A DNA stretch of 64,000 bases from Bacteroides eggerthii (GCF_025146565.1 NZ_CP102258.1:1520001-1584000); one strand, 5' to 3'; numbered from the stretch's first letter, positions 1 to 9,545 are shown. Notes: generated from the letters alone by a model not told the origin. Numbers and translations: made by a program.

Positions 1-567
1 AACTGCCACAAGCAACCGGAGAAAGAATTTACCCGCAGGCGGTTGGAGGTTGATGAAATAGTATTGGACTATACTTCATTGCTTTCCGGATTGTTGGCGC
101 GGAATCTTGACTTGAAAGTGATTTTCACAGTCAGTCCTATCCGTCACGTGCGCGACGGGTTGCATGCCAATCAACTCAGCAAGGCTACGCTGCTGTTGGC
201 GGTGGACCGGCTGCAAGCTGCTTTTCCGGAGAATGTATTCTATTTTCCCGCCTATGAATTGGTTTTGGATGAATTGCGGGATTACCGCTTCTACGCTGAA
301 GATATGGTGCATCCTTCCGAAGTGGCTGTGCAGTATGTGTGGGAGCGCTTCTCGTCCGCCTGTTTTTCGCCGGAGACGTTACAGATCATAGAAGAAAGTG
401 AAAATATACGTAGGGCATTGGCACACAAGCCCTTTCATCCCGGCTCTGAGGAGTATAAGCGTTTTTTAGGACAAATTGTGTTAAAAATAGACCGACTTAA
501 CGGAAAATACCCGTACTTAGATTTTCAAAAAGAAAGAGAATTATGTCATATACGATTGAAAATATAG
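1..567 (+). CDS. GSCFA domain protein, 3' part
   Basis: The frame is open from the first base, so the true start lies outside the window and only the C-terminal 188 residues are present. The fragment opens with NCHKQP and continues with a VSPIRH segment and an EDMVHPS segment near residues 100-106. This pattern fits the GSCFA family, an SGNH-hydrolase-like family common in Bacteroidetes; its substrate is not known to me. The stop overlaps the next gene by 25 bp, which suggests co-transcription and translational coupling with murF-alr. Family assignment is fairly secure, function is not. Confidence 0.8.
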   Translation, partial: NCHKQPEKEFTRRRLEVDEIVLDYTSLLSGLLARNLDLKVIFTVSPIRHVRDGLHANQLSKATLLLAVDRLQAAFPENVFYFPAYELVLDELRDYRFYAEDMVHPSEVAVQYVWERFSSACFSPETLQIIEESENIRRALAHKPFHPGSEEYKRFLGQIVLKIDRLNGKYPYLDFQKERELCHIRLKI

Positions 568-3029
568 CTCAAATCATTGGTGCGCGGCGGATAGGAGAGT
601 TGTCCGCTACGATTGACTGGTTACTTACGGACAGTCGCTCCTTGAGTTTCCCTGAAGAAACATTGTTTTTTGCTTTGGCAACCAAACGGAATGACGGAGC
701 CCGTTATATCCGCGATCTGTATGCGCGCGGTGTCCGCAACTTTGTCGTTAGTGAAGAAGGGCTTAAAGAAGCGGAAGCGCTTGGCTCTCCACTTCCGGAT
801 CTCAACTTATTGGTTGTGCCAAGTCCGTTGAAAGCATTGCAGAAGCTGGCGGAACAACATCGTGACCGGTTCCAGATTCCTGTTATCGGTATTACCGGCA
901 GCAACGGAAAGACAGTTGTGAAAGAATGGCTGCACCAGTTGCTGAGTCCGGAACGTGTTATCACCCGTTCACCCCGCAGTTACAACTCGCAGATAGGTGT
1001 GCCTTTGTCTGTATGGCAGATGAACGAGCAAACAGAACTTGCCATTTTGGAGGCGGGAATCTCGGAGCCGGGAGAAATGCGCGCTTTGCAAAATATCATC
1101 AAGCCGACCATCGGAATTCTAACCAATATAGGCGGCGCACATCAGGAGAATTTTTTCTCTTTGCAGGAGAAGTGCATGGAAAAACTGGCGCTTTTTAAGG
1201 ATTGTGATGTCGTGATTTATAATGGTGATGACGAGTTTATCAGTAATTGTGTAAGTAAATCCATCTTTTCGGCCCGCGAAATAGCATGGAGCAGGAGAGA
1301 TATGGAGCGCCCCTTGTATATCAACAAGGTGGAAAAGCAGGAGAACTCTACCGTAATTTCCTATCGTTATTTGGATATGGACAACACATTTACATTGCCG
1401 TTCATAGATGATGCTTCTATCGAGAACTCGTTGAACTGTTTGGCAGCCTGCCTGTATCTGATGCTTCCTGCCGGGCAGATAACGGAGCGTATGGCAAAAT
1501 TGGAGCCGGTGGCAATGCGTCTGGAAGTGAAAGAGGGTAAAAATGGTTGCTTGCTGATAAACGATAGTTATAATTCGGATCTCGGTTCTTTGGACATAGC
1601 GCTCGATTTTCTGTATCGTCGCTCACAGAGCAAGGGACTGAAGAGGACACTTATTCTTTCGGATATATTGGAAACCGGGCAGAATACTCCTACTCTTTAT
1701 CGCCAGGTGGCACAGTTGGTGAACAGCAGGGGAATAGAACGTGTTATTGGTGTGGGAAATGAAATCTCCTCATGTGCCTCACGATTTAATATCGAGAAAG
1801 CTTTTTATCCTGATACGGCTGCGCTGATTGATGCCATTGGAAAAGGTGAACTGTCGCTGGAGAATGAAATAATCCTGATTAAGGGCGCGCGTAAGTTTGG
1901 TTTCGATGCATTGACGGAGGTTTTGGAGAGAAAGGTTCACGAAACGATATTGGAGGTGAATCTTGGTGCGATGATTGCCAATCTGAATTATTATCGCAGT
2001 AAACTGAAACCCGAAACCAAAATGGTGTGTATGGTGAAGGCTTCCGCCTATGGTGCCGGATCGTATGAGATAGCCAAAACTTTGCAGGAGCATCATGTGG
2101 ATTATCTGGCTGTTGCCGTGGCAGATGAAGGTTCGGACCTGCGTAAAGCCGGCATTACGGCAAGCGTCATCATTATGAATCCGGAAATGACCGCTTTCAA
2201 GACGATGTTCGATTATAAGCTGGAGCCGGAAGTGTACAGCTTCCACCTGCTGGACGCATTGATTAAGGAAGCCGAGAAAGAGGGGATTACCAATTTTCCT
2301 ATCCATGTGAAGCTGGATACCGGTATGCACCGGTTGGGGTTTGCTCCGGAAGATATGCCCCGGCTCATAGAACGTCTGAAAGGGCAGAACGCGGTTATTC
2401 CCCGTTCGGTGTTCTCGCATTTCGTGGGGAGTGATGCTCCGCAATTCGATGCCTTTACGCGTAAGCAGATAGAGACTTTTGAAAAGGCTTCCATGCTGTT
2501 GCAGGAGGCATTTCCATATAAGATACTTCGCCATATATGTAATTCTGCCGGTATTGAACGTTTTCCGGGGGCGCAGTTTGATATGGTGCGGCTGGGAATC
2601 GGGTTGTATGGCATCAGTCCGATAGACAATTCCATTATGAATAATGTCAGTACGTTAAAGACCACCATTCTGCAGATACGTGATGTGCCCGAAGAGGATA
2701 CGGTGGGATATAGCCGCAAGGGACATTTGGTGCGCCCTTCGCGCATCGCAGCCATTCCTATCGGTTATGCCGACGGGCTGAATCGCCATTTGGGCAACGG
2801 CCGCGCCTATTGTCTGGTGAACGGGCAGCGCGCTCCCTATGTAGGCAATATTTGTATGGATGTCTGCATGATCGACGTAACGGATATTGACTGTAAGGAA
2901 GGTGACAGTGTGGAAATCTTCGGGGATCATCTGCCTATAACCGTTCTTTCCGATGTGCTTGAAACCATTCCGTATGAGGTGCTGACAAGTGTCTCGACAC
3001 GTGTTAAGAGAATATATTATCAGGATTGA
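543..3029 (+). CDS. Bifunctional MurF ligase / alanine racemase
   Basis: An 828-residue fusion. The N-terminal part (about 1-455) is UDP-MurNAc-tripeptide:D-Ala-D-Ala ligase, with the ATP-binding loop GITGSNGKT at residues 116-124. The C-terminal part (about 465-828) is a PLP-dependent alanine racemase, with the cofactor lysine near residue 499 in MVKASAYGAG and a GYSRKGH tyrosine near 722. The racemase makes D-Ala and the ligase adds D-Ala-D-Ala to the cytoplasmic peptidoglycan precursor, so two steps of one pathway are joined. This fusion is typical of Bacteroidetes. Length is normal for it. The ATG lies inside the end of the upstream GSCFA gene. Confidence 0.97.
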   Translation: MSYTIENIAQIIGARRIGELSATIDWLLTDSRSLSFPEETLFFALATKRNDGARYIRDLYARGVRNFVVSEEGLKEAEALGSPLPDLNLLVVPSPLKALQKLAEQHRDRFQIPVIGITGSNGKTVVKEWLHQLLSPERVITRSPRSYNSQIGVPLSVWQMNEQTELAILEAGISEPGEMRALQNIIKPTIGILTNIGGAHQENFFSLQEKCMEKLALFKDCDVVIYNGDDEFISNCVSKSIFSAREIAWSRRDMERPLYINKVEKQENSTVISYRYLDMDNTFTLPFIDDASIENSLNCLAACLYLMLPAGQITERMAKLEPVAMRLEVKEGKNGCLLINDSYNSDLGSLDIALDFLYRRSQSKGLKRTLILSDILETGQNTPTLYRQVAQLVNSRGIERVIGVGNEISSCASRFNIEKAFYPDTAALIDAIGKGELSLENEIILIKGARKFGFDALTEVLERKVHETILEVNLGAMIANLNYYRSKLKPETKMVCMVKASAYGAGSYEIAKTLQEHHVDYLAVAVADEGSDLRKAGITASVIIMNPEMTAFKTMFDYKLEPEVYSFHLLDALIKEAEKEGITNFPIHVKLDTGMHRLGFAPEDMPRLIERLKGQNAVIPRSVFSHFVGSDAPQFDAFTRKQIETFEKASMLLQEAFPYKILRHICNSAGIERFPGAQFDMVRLGIGLYGISPIDNSIMNNVSTLKTTILQIRDVPEEDTVGYSRKGHLVRPSRIAAIPIGYADGLNRHLGNGRAYCLVNGQRAPYVGNICMDVCMIDVTDIDCKEGDSVEIFGDHLPITVLSDVLETIPYEVLTSVSTRVKRIYYQD

Positions 3030-3131
3030 AAGGGGGTGTGATGCCTGATTTGTGAACTGTAATCCGCGGCATAATGTGAGCATGCCAACGGAATAAATTG
3101 CAAATCGTAAATCATAAATCATAAATCTTAT

Positions 3132-3139
3132 TATCTTTG
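3132..3139 (+). promoter_or_regulatory. Bacteroides -7 box before tatA
   Basis: TATCTTTG matches the Bacteroidales TAnnTTTG consensus and lies 19 bp before the tatA ATG. Just upstream is an AT-rich stretch with repeated AAATC/CATAA words (about 3098-3129). No clear -33 element is visible. It probably drives tatA-tatC and the helicase gene. Confidence 0.6.
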
Positions 3140-3158
3140 CAAGCAAATTTAATCCGAT

Positions 3159-3377
3159 ATGACTATGACAAACTTACTCTTATTGGGCTTCTTGCCCAGC
3201 GGTTCCGAGTGGATTATCATCGCACTGGTTATTCTGCTGTTGTTTGGCGGCAAGAAAATTCCTGAACTGATGCGTGGCTTAGGTAAAGGCGTAAAGAGCT
3301 TCAAGGAGGGTGTGAATGAGGCTAAAGACGAAATAAACAAAGCAAAGGAAGAGGTGGATAAACCTGTGGATAAATAA
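3159..3377 (+). CDS. tatA: Twin-arginine translocase subunit TatA/E
   Basis: A 72-residue protein with one N-terminal membrane helix (about residues 11-30), followed by the hallmark FGGKKIPEL hinge and an amphipathic, charged lysine/glutamate-rich tail. TatA subunits assemble the channel that moves folded proteins across the inner membrane. tatC starts 28 bp downstream, giving a minimal TatA-TatC system with no tatB in the window. The start at 3159 (MTMTN) is chosen because a -7 box lies just upstream; a second ATG at 3165 is also possible. Confidence 0.95.
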   Translation: MTMTNLLLLGFLPSGSEWIIIALVILLLFGGKKIPELMRGLGKGVKSFKEGVNEAKDEINKAKEEVDKPVDK

Positions 3378-3404
3378 TCATTCTCACATTGGCATATCCT
3401 CACC

Positions 3405-4229
3405 ATGTCAGATAAAGAATTAACGTTCTGGGATCATTTGGACGAACTGCGCCGGGTATTGTTCCGTATTCTCGGCGTGTGGTTCATATTGGCTGTGGGT
3501 TACTTCATTGCAATGCCCTACTTGTTTGATAATGTAGTGCTTGCTCCATGCCACGATGATTTCATATTCTATGACCTGTTGCGTTATATCGGTGAGAGAT
3601 TTGATTTGCACGATGAGTTCTTTACGCAGGAGTTCCATATAAAACTGATCAATATAAATTTGGCTGCACCGTTCTTCATCCATATCTCTACGGCTTTTTG
3701 GATGTCGGTGGTGACGGCTGCGCCATACTTGTTTTTTGAAATATGGAGGTTCATTAGGCCCGCACTCTATCCCGGTGAACGCAGGGGAGTGCAGAAAGCG
3801 CTCTGTTTGGGTACGGTGATGTTTTTCGTCGGAGTGTTGCTGGGCTACTTCATGGTCTATCCGCTGACATTGCGTTTTCTCTCCACTTATCAGCTTAGTG
3901 CGGCGATAGAGAATCAGATTTCCCTCAATTCGTATATTGATAATTTTATGATGCTGGTACTTTGCATGGGACTCGCTTTTGAGCTTCCGCTGGTGACGTG
4001 GCTGCTCTCGTTGCTGGGGTTGGTGCATAAGACGCTCTTACGTAGTTATCGGCGTCATGCTGTGGTGGCCATTGTCATTGTCGCTGCCATTATAACGCCC
4101 ACAGGCGACCCGTTTACGTTGACCGTAGTTGCCGTACCGCTTTATATGCTTTATGAGATGAGTATCCTGATGATTAAGGATAAGAAAACTGACGGGGTTG
4201 AAGAAGTGGCAGAGGCGGAAAAGGAATGA
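3405..4229 (+). CDS. tatC: Sec-independent translocase TatC
   Basis: A 274-residue multi-spanning membrane protein. It begins with the TatC signature FWDHLDELRRVLFR near residues 8-21, which contributes to binding the twin-arginine signal peptide, and has the expected alternating hydrophobic segments. The acidic tail ends in EEVAEAEKE. It works with TatA encoded just upstream. The stop shares ATGA with the start of the following helicase gene, implying coupled translation. Confidence 0.96.
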   Translation: MSDKELTFWDHLDELRRVLFRILGVWFILAVGYFIAMPYLFDNVVLAPCHDDFIFYDLLRYIGERFDLHDEFFTQEFHIKLININLAAPFFIHISTAFWMSVVTAAPYLFFEIWRFIRPALYPGERRGVQKALCLGTVMFFVGVLLGYFMVYPLTLRFLSTYQLSAAIENQISLNSYIDNFMMLVLCMGLAFELPLVTWLLSLLGLVHKTLLRSYRRHAVVAIVIVAAIITPTGDPFTLTVVAVPLYMLYEMSILMIKDKKTDGVEEVAEAEKE

Positions 4230-7200
4230 ATTCGGAAATAAAGGAATATTTTGATTTACTGTTGGAAGCCTGTTGTGCAGAGGACTTTTCCTTGAGATCG
4301 GCTTACCGGCAGTTGCGTGAACTGCTTGAGCACTTGTGCCGTACGCAAATGGCGGACAGCAGTCTGCAAATGACCGACCTTTCCGCCCGTATCAACTTTG
4401 TATCTTCCAAGCTCGGACTGACTGTCGCCGAGCAGAATCGTTTGCATACTTTCCGGCTTACCTCCAATGCCGTTTTGAACCGTCAGGCAGAACCTTCGCG
4501 GGAGCAACTGCTGCGCGATGCCAAAACATTGTCTTTTTTTGTAAAACGTTTGACGGGCGAAGCTGTTCCGGCCGAGCTGTACCGCTTGTTGCCGCATGCG
4601 GATGCTGCGTATATTGCTGCTCCTGTGGCAAAGGAACGTGTACGGCGCATGCGTGTCAGTTTCCAGTATGCCGATGAGAATTATCTGTATGTGTTACCCG
4701 TAGACACTGTGGCTGACGAGCCGTTACGGGTGCGCTATAATGTGCCGCAAATAAATGACGAATTTGCAGAAACTTGCGGTTTGTTGTGGCGGCATGCCCA
4801 AGTTAATTTGCTGGATGTGGCGATTGATGAATCGGGTGTGCTTACGCCTTCTTTCATAATTTTGGAGCCGGATTATTTGCTCGACATCAGTTCGTTGGCA
4901 GAATGTTTCAGGGAGTATGGGCATCATCCGGCAAATTACCTGTTGGCAAGATTGCAAACGCCCGATAATACCCGTCCGCTTTTGTTGGGTAATATAGCCA
5001 ATCTCTTTCTGGATGAATGGATTCATGCAGAGGGAGAACCGGACTATTTGGCGTGTATGAAAAAAGCATTCCGTTCGTATCCCATTGAATTGGCTGCCTG
5101 TGCCGATTTGCGCGACCACGAAAAGGAACGTGAATTTTTTGCTGACTGCAAACGGCATTTTGATAATATCAGGCAAACGGTAACAAAGACTTTCCGGGAA
5201 TCGGGTTATGAACTGGATAAAACGGATGCTGTGTTAGAACCGTCCTATATATGCGAAGCATTGGGCTTGCAGGGACGTCTGGATTATATGCAGCGCGATA
5301 TGTCGTCTTTCATCGAAATGAAATCGGGTAAGGCGGATGAGTATACTATCCGGGGAAAGGTAGAGCCGAAAGAGAATAACAAGGTGCAGATGTTATTGTA
5401 TCAGGCGGTATTGGAGTATGCCATGGGAAGGGATCACCGTCGTGTGAAGTCGTATTTGCTCTATACGCGTTATCCGTTGCTTTATCCTGCACGTCCTTCA
5501 TGGGCTATGTTGCGTCGGGTCATGGATGTTAGAAATCGTATTGTGGCAAACGAATATGGTATCCAGTTGTGTAATAGCCCTCAATATACAGCGGAGCGCC
5601 TGCAAGATATTAAATCCGAAACCTTGAATGAGCGGCAACTTGACAACATTTTATGGAAACGCTATTTGTGTCCTTCGATTGATGCTGTGACACAGAGGAT
5701 CAATGCGCTGTCAGCGTTGGAACAGTCGTATTTCTATGCATTGTATAACTTTATAACCAAAGAACTCTATACTTCGAAATCCGGTGATGTGGAGTATGAG
5801 GGACGTGCCGGAGCAGCAGCTTTATGGCTTGCTACTTTGGCGGAGAAAAGCGAGAACGGGGAGATCTTATATGATTTGGTGATACGGCAGAATCATGCAG
5901 CGGATATCCATAAACCTTATTTGGTGTTGGAACGTGTGCATCCGGATGCTGATACTTTGCCCAATTTCCGGCAAGGAGACGCGATTGTTCTGTATGAACG
6001 GAACGTAAACGAAGATAATGTTACCAATAAAATGGTGTTTAAAGGAAATATCGAGTATATTTCCGATTGCGATGTTTGCATTAGGCTTCGTGCAACGCAG
6101 CAGAATATCAGTGTGTTGCCAATGGATAGCCGTTACGCGATAGAGCATGACTATATGGATACTTCTTTTCGCAGTATGTATTCGGGACTGTCGGCTTTCC
6201 TGTCTGCCACGAAAGACCGTCGGGACTTGTTGTTGAATCAGCGTGAACCGGAATTTGATAGTGCTTTTGATGGTGCCATAGCTGCTGCTACCGATGACTT
6301 TGTACGTATTACGTTAAAGGCGCAGGCTGCTAAAGATTATTTTTTGCTGATAGGACCGCCGGGTACAGGCAAAACCTCTCGTGCTTTGCGGGGGATGGTG
6401 GAGGCTTTTTATCGGGAGGGGAAAGAGATTCTTTTGCTTTCATATACCAACCGGGCGGTGGACGAGATATGCAAGATGCTGACGGCCATTACTCCGGAAG
6501 TTAACTTTATACGTATAGGCAATGAGCTTTCATGCGAGGAGGCTTATCGTCCGTACTTGATAGAGAATGTATTGGAGACTTGTTCTACACGTCGCGAAGT
6601 GCAGGAACGTATGGCGCATTGCCGTATTTTTGTGGGAACAGTTGCTACGCTGTCTGCCAAAGCAGAACTGTTCCGGTTGAAAACTTTTGATGTGGCTTTG
6701 ATAGATGAGGCGACACAGATATTGGAACCGCAACTGTTAGGGTTACTTTGTATGCGCGGTGTTACCGGTGGAAATGCTATCGGTAAGTTTGTTCTGATAG
6801 GAGATCATAAACAGCTTCCGGCAGTAGTGCTTCAGTCATCGGAGCAGTCGGAAGTCTACGACGAAGGTTTGCGGACGATTGGTTTGTGTAACTTGAAAGA
6901 TTCCCTTTTTGAACGTCTTTACCGCAATGCCATGAAACAGCGTTCGGCTTGCTGTTTGCAACCTTCGACCGGAGATTCGCAATCATCGGTTGCCGGTTCT
7001 CCATTTTCTGCTCTCCGTTCTCTTGATATCCTTTGTCGTCAGGGACGCATGAATGTGGAAGTTGCTGCTTTTCCGAACCATGCCTTTTATGGCGGTTTGT
7101 TGCAGCCGGTGGGATTGGAACATCAAACTGGTTCTCTCAAACTCTCTCCCGAACTTTCTACCAATGAGTTTGCCGCTTTGCTGACGCGTCGTGTCGCTTT

Positions 7201-7666
7201 TCTTCCCTCTACTCCCGAACCGCCTATGCAGTCGGTAAAGATGAATCATTCGGAAGCAAGGATTGTTGCCCGGTTAGCCGCAGCTGTGTTTCAGCAATAT
7301 GTCTCTGCCAACGGCTGTTTTAAGGCTTCCGCTTTGGGAATAATCACCCCTTATCGCAGCCAGATAGCATTAATAAAGAAAGAAATCGCCGCTTTGGATA
7401 TACCGGCTTTGAATGATGTCTTGGTGGATACGGTGGAGCGTTTTCAAGGAAGCGAACGTGATATTATCATCTATTCTTTTTGCGTGAATAGGGCATATCA
7501 GTTGAGATTGCTTGCTAATTTGACAGAGGAGAATGGAATACAGATTGACCGTAAACTGAATGTGGCTTTGACCAGAGCCCGCAAGCAGATGTTCATAACC
7601 GGAGTTCCTCAATTATTGGAGCAGAATCCGATTTATTCCCGCTTACTGAAATATTGTAGATTGTAA
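4226..7666 (+). CDS. Dna2-like PD-(D/E)XK nuclease / SF1 helicase
   Basis: An 1146-residue protein. In the middle (about 345-370) is a Cas4/Dna2-type nuclease motif, GRLDY followed by FIEMKSGK, the D...ExK pattern of PD-(D/E)XK enzymes. The C-terminal half is a superfamily-1 helicase: Walker A GPPGTGKT near 710, Walker B LIDEAT near 825, GDHKQLP near 858, then TPYRSQ, ERFQGSERD and VALTRARKQ in the last 120 residues. The likely role is ATP-driven end processing or flap cleavage in DNA repair or replication. It overlaps the tatC stop by 4 bp, an odd partner for a Tat operon. The N-terminal 340 residues carry no motif I recognise. Confidence 0.88.
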   Translation: MNSEIKEYFDLLLEACCAEDFSLRSAYRQLRELLEHLCRTQMADSSLQMTDLSARINFVSSKLGLTVAEQNRLHTFRLTSNAVLNRQAEPSREQLLRDAKTLSFFVKRLTGEAVPAELYRLLPHADAAYIAAPVAKERVRRMRVSFQYADENYLYVLPVDTVADEPLRVRYNVPQINDEFAETCGLLWRHAQVNLLDVAIDESGVLTPSFIILEPDYLLDISSLAECFREYGHHPANYLLARLQTPDNTRPLLLGNIANLFLDEWIHAEGEPDYLACMKKAFRSYPIELAACADLRDHEKEREFFADCKRHFDNIRQTVTKTFRESGYELDKTDAVLEPSYICEALGLQGRLDYMQRDMSSFIEMKSGKADEYTIRGKVEPKENNKVQMLLYQAVLEYAMGRDHRRVKSYLLYTRYPLLYPARPSWAMLRRVMDVRNRIVANEYGIQLCNSPQYTAERLQDIKSETLNERQLDNILWKRYLCPSIDAVTQRINALSALEQSYFYALYNFITKELYTSKSGDVEYEGRAGAAALWLATLAEKSENGEILYDLVIRQNHAADIHKPYLVLERVHPDADTLPNFRQGDAIVLYERNVNEDNVTNKMVFKGNIEYISDCDVCIRLRATQQNISVLPMDSRYAIEHDYMDTSFRSMYSGLSAFLSATKDRRDLLLNQREPEFDSAFDGAIAAATDDFVRITLKAQAAKDYFLLIGPPGTGKTSRALRGMVEAFYREGKEILLLSYTNRAVDEICKMLTAITPEVNFIRIGNELSCEEAYRPYLIENVLETCSTRREVQERMAHCRIFVGTVATLSAKAELFRLKTFDVALIDEATQILEPQLLGLLCMRGVTGGNAIGKFVLIGDHKQLPAVVLQSSEQSEVYDEGLRTIGLCNLKDSLFERLYRNAMKQRSACCLQPSTGDSQSSVAGSPFSALRSLDILCRQGRMNVEVAAFPNHAFYGGLLQPVGLEHQTGSLKLSPELSTNEFAALLTRRVAFLPSTPEPPMQSVKMNHSEARIVARLAAAVFQQYVSANGCFKASALGIITPYRSQIALIKKEIAALDIPALNDVLVDTVERFQGSERDIIIYSFCVNRAYQLRLLANLTEENGIQIDRKLNVALTRARKQMFITGVPQLLEQNPIYSRLLKYCRL

Positions 7667-7766
7667 AAGTTGGTCGGTTCTTGTGTTCTGTTCTTCGTTT
7701 AATAAATCTTAAATATTTTCATTCTCTTTATATACTTTATTAATAACAACGTGTGTAATAAAGCCT

Positions 7767-7774
7767 TATATTTG
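7767..7774 (+). promoter_or_regulatory. -7 box of a candidate small transcript
   Basis: TATATTTG is a perfect TAnnTTTG match, 101 bp past the helicase stop. No good -33 element is seen. No coding frame follows; the next landmark is a strong terminator hairpin at 7823-7848. Confidence 0.5.
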
Positions 7775-7780
7775 CAACAC

Positions 7781-7848
7781 GTTTTTTTCATAGAGATTTA
7801 GATTTAAGGTTAGAAGAATTGTGGAAGTCGTGAGACTTCCCTTTTTTT
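7781..7848 (+). ncRNA. Candidate small RNA, about 68 nt
   Basis: The segment between a TAnnTTTG box (7767-7774) and a rho-independent terminator (ending 7848) has no open frame of useful length. It could be an independent small RNA, or the leader of a gene now separated by the insertion sequence. I do not recognise an RNA family. The rest of the 7667-7929 gap holds nothing else I can name apart from the split hairpin arm at 7908. Confidence 0.35.
7823..7848 (+). terminator. Rho-independent terminator
   Basis: GGAAGTC (7823-7829), loop GTGA, GACTTCC (7834-7840), then C and seven T. It is a perfect 7-bp stem with a U-tract on the plus strand. Confidence 0.8.
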
Positions 7849-7907
7849 CGCCTTGACGGTTGTTCTCTTATTGATTTGATAAGGAATCTTCAGGTTGTTA
7901 AGAGGAC

Positions 7908-7929
7908 AAAAAAAGCTCTTTCATAAGAA
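7908..7929. terminator. Left half of a terminator split by the IS
   Basis: AAAAAAAGCTCTTTC (7908-7922) is the exact reverse complement of the arm at 9617-9631. TAAGAA at 7924-7929 is the left copy of the IS target duplication. With the IS and one duplication copy removed, the two sides rebuild a perfect 15-bp hairpin with loop ATAA and an A/T-run on each side, a bidirectional terminator between the helicase gene and the leftward MFS gene. Confidence 0.85.
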
Positions 7930-7947
7930 GGGATATTCAGTAAATGT
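7930..7947 (+). repeat. IS left terminal inverted repeat
   Basis: GGGATATTCAGTAAATGT, directly after the TAAGAA target duplication. It matches the right end at 15 of 18 positions. Confidence 0.8.
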
Positions 7948-7962
7948 CTCTAAAAAATAAGA

Positions 7963-8003
7963 TGGCATATGAAGATGATAGGGCATGACCACTTCATATG
8001 CCA
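7963..8003 (-). terminator. Transposase terminator
   Basis: TGGCATATGAAG (7963-7974) pairs with CTTCATATGCCA (7992-8003), a perfect 12-bp stem. On the minus strand it is followed by a T-rich tract (TTATTTTTT). It lies about 100 bp past the transposase stop. Confidence 0.75.
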
Positions 8004-8109
8004 TTCTTATTGCCATTTTTCCGTGCTTTCTCACATAATTCTATCCGACAGGACATGACGTTCCGGAAGAAGTCTGATGACCTCTTCTGATTCTGTGAGT
8101 AAAATCATA

Positions 8110-9468
8110 TCATGCTGCTTTAGCTGTTTTGTTTCTGATTTTTTCTATCATCAGTATGGCATTTGCCGTATGTATTCCAAAGAAAATCCACAGTATTTCC
8201 GTCTTCCTGTTTCCGGCCTTTATCCTTGAGAGCGAGTAATGTTGCTTTTGAGTGCCGAAGCTTCCTTCAAGCCGTGTTGCCCTTTCTTTTGAGAGTTCGC
8301 TTCTAAGCACCTTCCTCAAAGGCTCATCTTTGGCCGCCCTTCCCTTGCGCACAAAGGATGTGGATATCCCATATTTTGTACAGAACTTTCTGTTGGCATT
8401 ATTGGCATATATGGAATCGGCAGCCACACATCTTACCCTTACATTCATAAGCTTCTGCTGCATACGGATACAGTCCTTCAAGCGTATACCCTCATTGAAT
8501 GCCTTGAACGAGAGGTGTTCTATGAACGATATGCCGTCTATCTGTATATTATTGACCTTTGCACCAAACTCGACGGACTTGGTTTCCTTGCCTCTGACGA
8601 TGGGACGTACATAATGACGGTCAATGCTGACGATGCGGTCACTGACTTTCCGCCCTTCAAACATTTCCTTTTCTTGTACAAGCACCTTTCTGATGATGGA
8701 AAGACGCTTATGATAATCCTGGGTATATCGGAGTAAAGCACCGTACTCGCTATGGATCCCATCCCTTTGACTGAGGAGCTTTTCAAGAAGCTTGATCATA
8801 CGGCGCTTAAGCATTCTTGTCCTTGAAGCTCTCCTCTTTCTTTTCTTGCAGTAGGACAGATAGGATTCCGCCACATTCCTGTATTTGTTGCGCGGACGCC
8901 TTATGCCCAGCTCCCTGCAATGCCGGCATATATGCCTGTAGAGCCATTCGAGGCTTTCCCAAAGGAGTTTCATGTCCGTAGGAAAACGCATGTGGCTTTC
9001 ATAGCATGTGGCATCGGTCATGCAGACGTGAAGGTTATCAAGATAAGGTTTCCAGTGTGAAGCCAGGAGCTCCTGGAAAGAATCAATGTCAAGGCGGGAT
9101 GCTATCTCATTACGGATGGCACTGATTATCTTGAAGTTGGTTATGGGAAGGGACGGGGGAATCATAATTCCACAGAAAATCTGGTAGTGTATGTTCCCGT
9201 TCAGATGTTCCACCAGTTGCCTGTCGGAGAATCCGGTGTATGCCTTCAGGACCATAAGGGCGATCTTTGCGGAAGGACTGAATCTGTTCCTGCGTCCCAG
9301 GCGCCGGGCCGACAGGCCTGCGGCTTTTGCCATACATTCAAACGGAAAGACTGAATGAAGCTTGCCAAGCTCACTCTCATTAAAACTCTTGCGGTATTTT
9401 TCCAGAATATCAAATTCTGTAAAACCCAAAGTAGGGTGAATTTCTGAAATATTCACTATCTTTGCCAT
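8110..9468 (-). CDS. IS transposase (DDE type)
   Basis: A 452-residue transposase. An N-terminal helical region (about 60-110) resembles the InsH/DUF772 domain that binds the element ends. A first catalytic Asp lies in CMTDATCYESHMRFPTD, a second in AADSIYAN, and the Glu in EGSFGTQKQHYSL near residue 405. The DDE triad appears intact with no frameshift or internal stop, so the enzyme may be active. The stretch ending in PTD..LL and the C-terminal EGSF..K..Y pattern favour IS1182-like within the IS5 superfamily; IS5 proper is the alternative. Confidence 0.9.
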   Translation of the reverse strand: MAKIVNISEIHPTLGFTEFDILEKYRKSFNESELGKLHSVFPFECMAKAAGLSARRLGRRNRFSPSAKIALMVLKAYTGFSDRQLVEHLNGNIHYQIFCGIMIPPSLPITNFKIISAIRNEIASRLDIDSFQELLASHWKPYLDNLHVCMTDATCYESHMRFPTDMKLLWESLEWLYRHICRHCRELGIRRPRNKYRNVAESYLSYCKKRKRRASRTRMLKRRMIKLLEKLLSQRDGIHSEYGALLRYTQDYHKRLSIIRKVLVQEKEMFEGRKVSDRIVSIDRHYVRPIVRGKETKSVEFGAKVNNIQIDGISFIEHLSFKAFNEGIRLKDCIRMQQKLMNVRVRCVAADSIYANNANRKFCTKYGISTSFVRKGRAAKDEPLRKVLRSELSKERATRLEGSFGTQKQHYSLSRIKAGNRKTEILWIFFGIHTANAILMIEKIRNKTAKAA

Positions 9469-9487
9469 ATCTTATTAGTTTGGATAT

Positions 9488-9526
9488 TTCCCCCGTTTTG
9501 GCCGTCAAACCTTATTTTCGGGGGAA
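9488..9526 (-). promoter_or_regulatory. Leader stem before the transposase start
   Basis: TTCCCCCG (9488-9495) and CGGGGGAA (9519-9526) are perfect inverted repeats, ending 20 bp before the transposase ATG on the minus strand. The stem could limit translation from read-through transcripts. This role is an inference. Confidence 0.45.
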
Positions 9527-9545
9527 TACCTAAAGATACAAAAAA

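Noticed and set aside
1779..2534. A 251-codon open frame on the minus strand
   Set aside because: It lies wholly opposite the murF-alr gene, is rich in His/Ile from reversed codons and matches no family.
4226..7666. CRISPR-linked Cas4 function for the nuclease-helicase
   Set aside because: The D...ExK motif is Cas4-like, but there is no CRISPR array or other cas gene, and the helicase half points to a Dna2-type repair enzyme.
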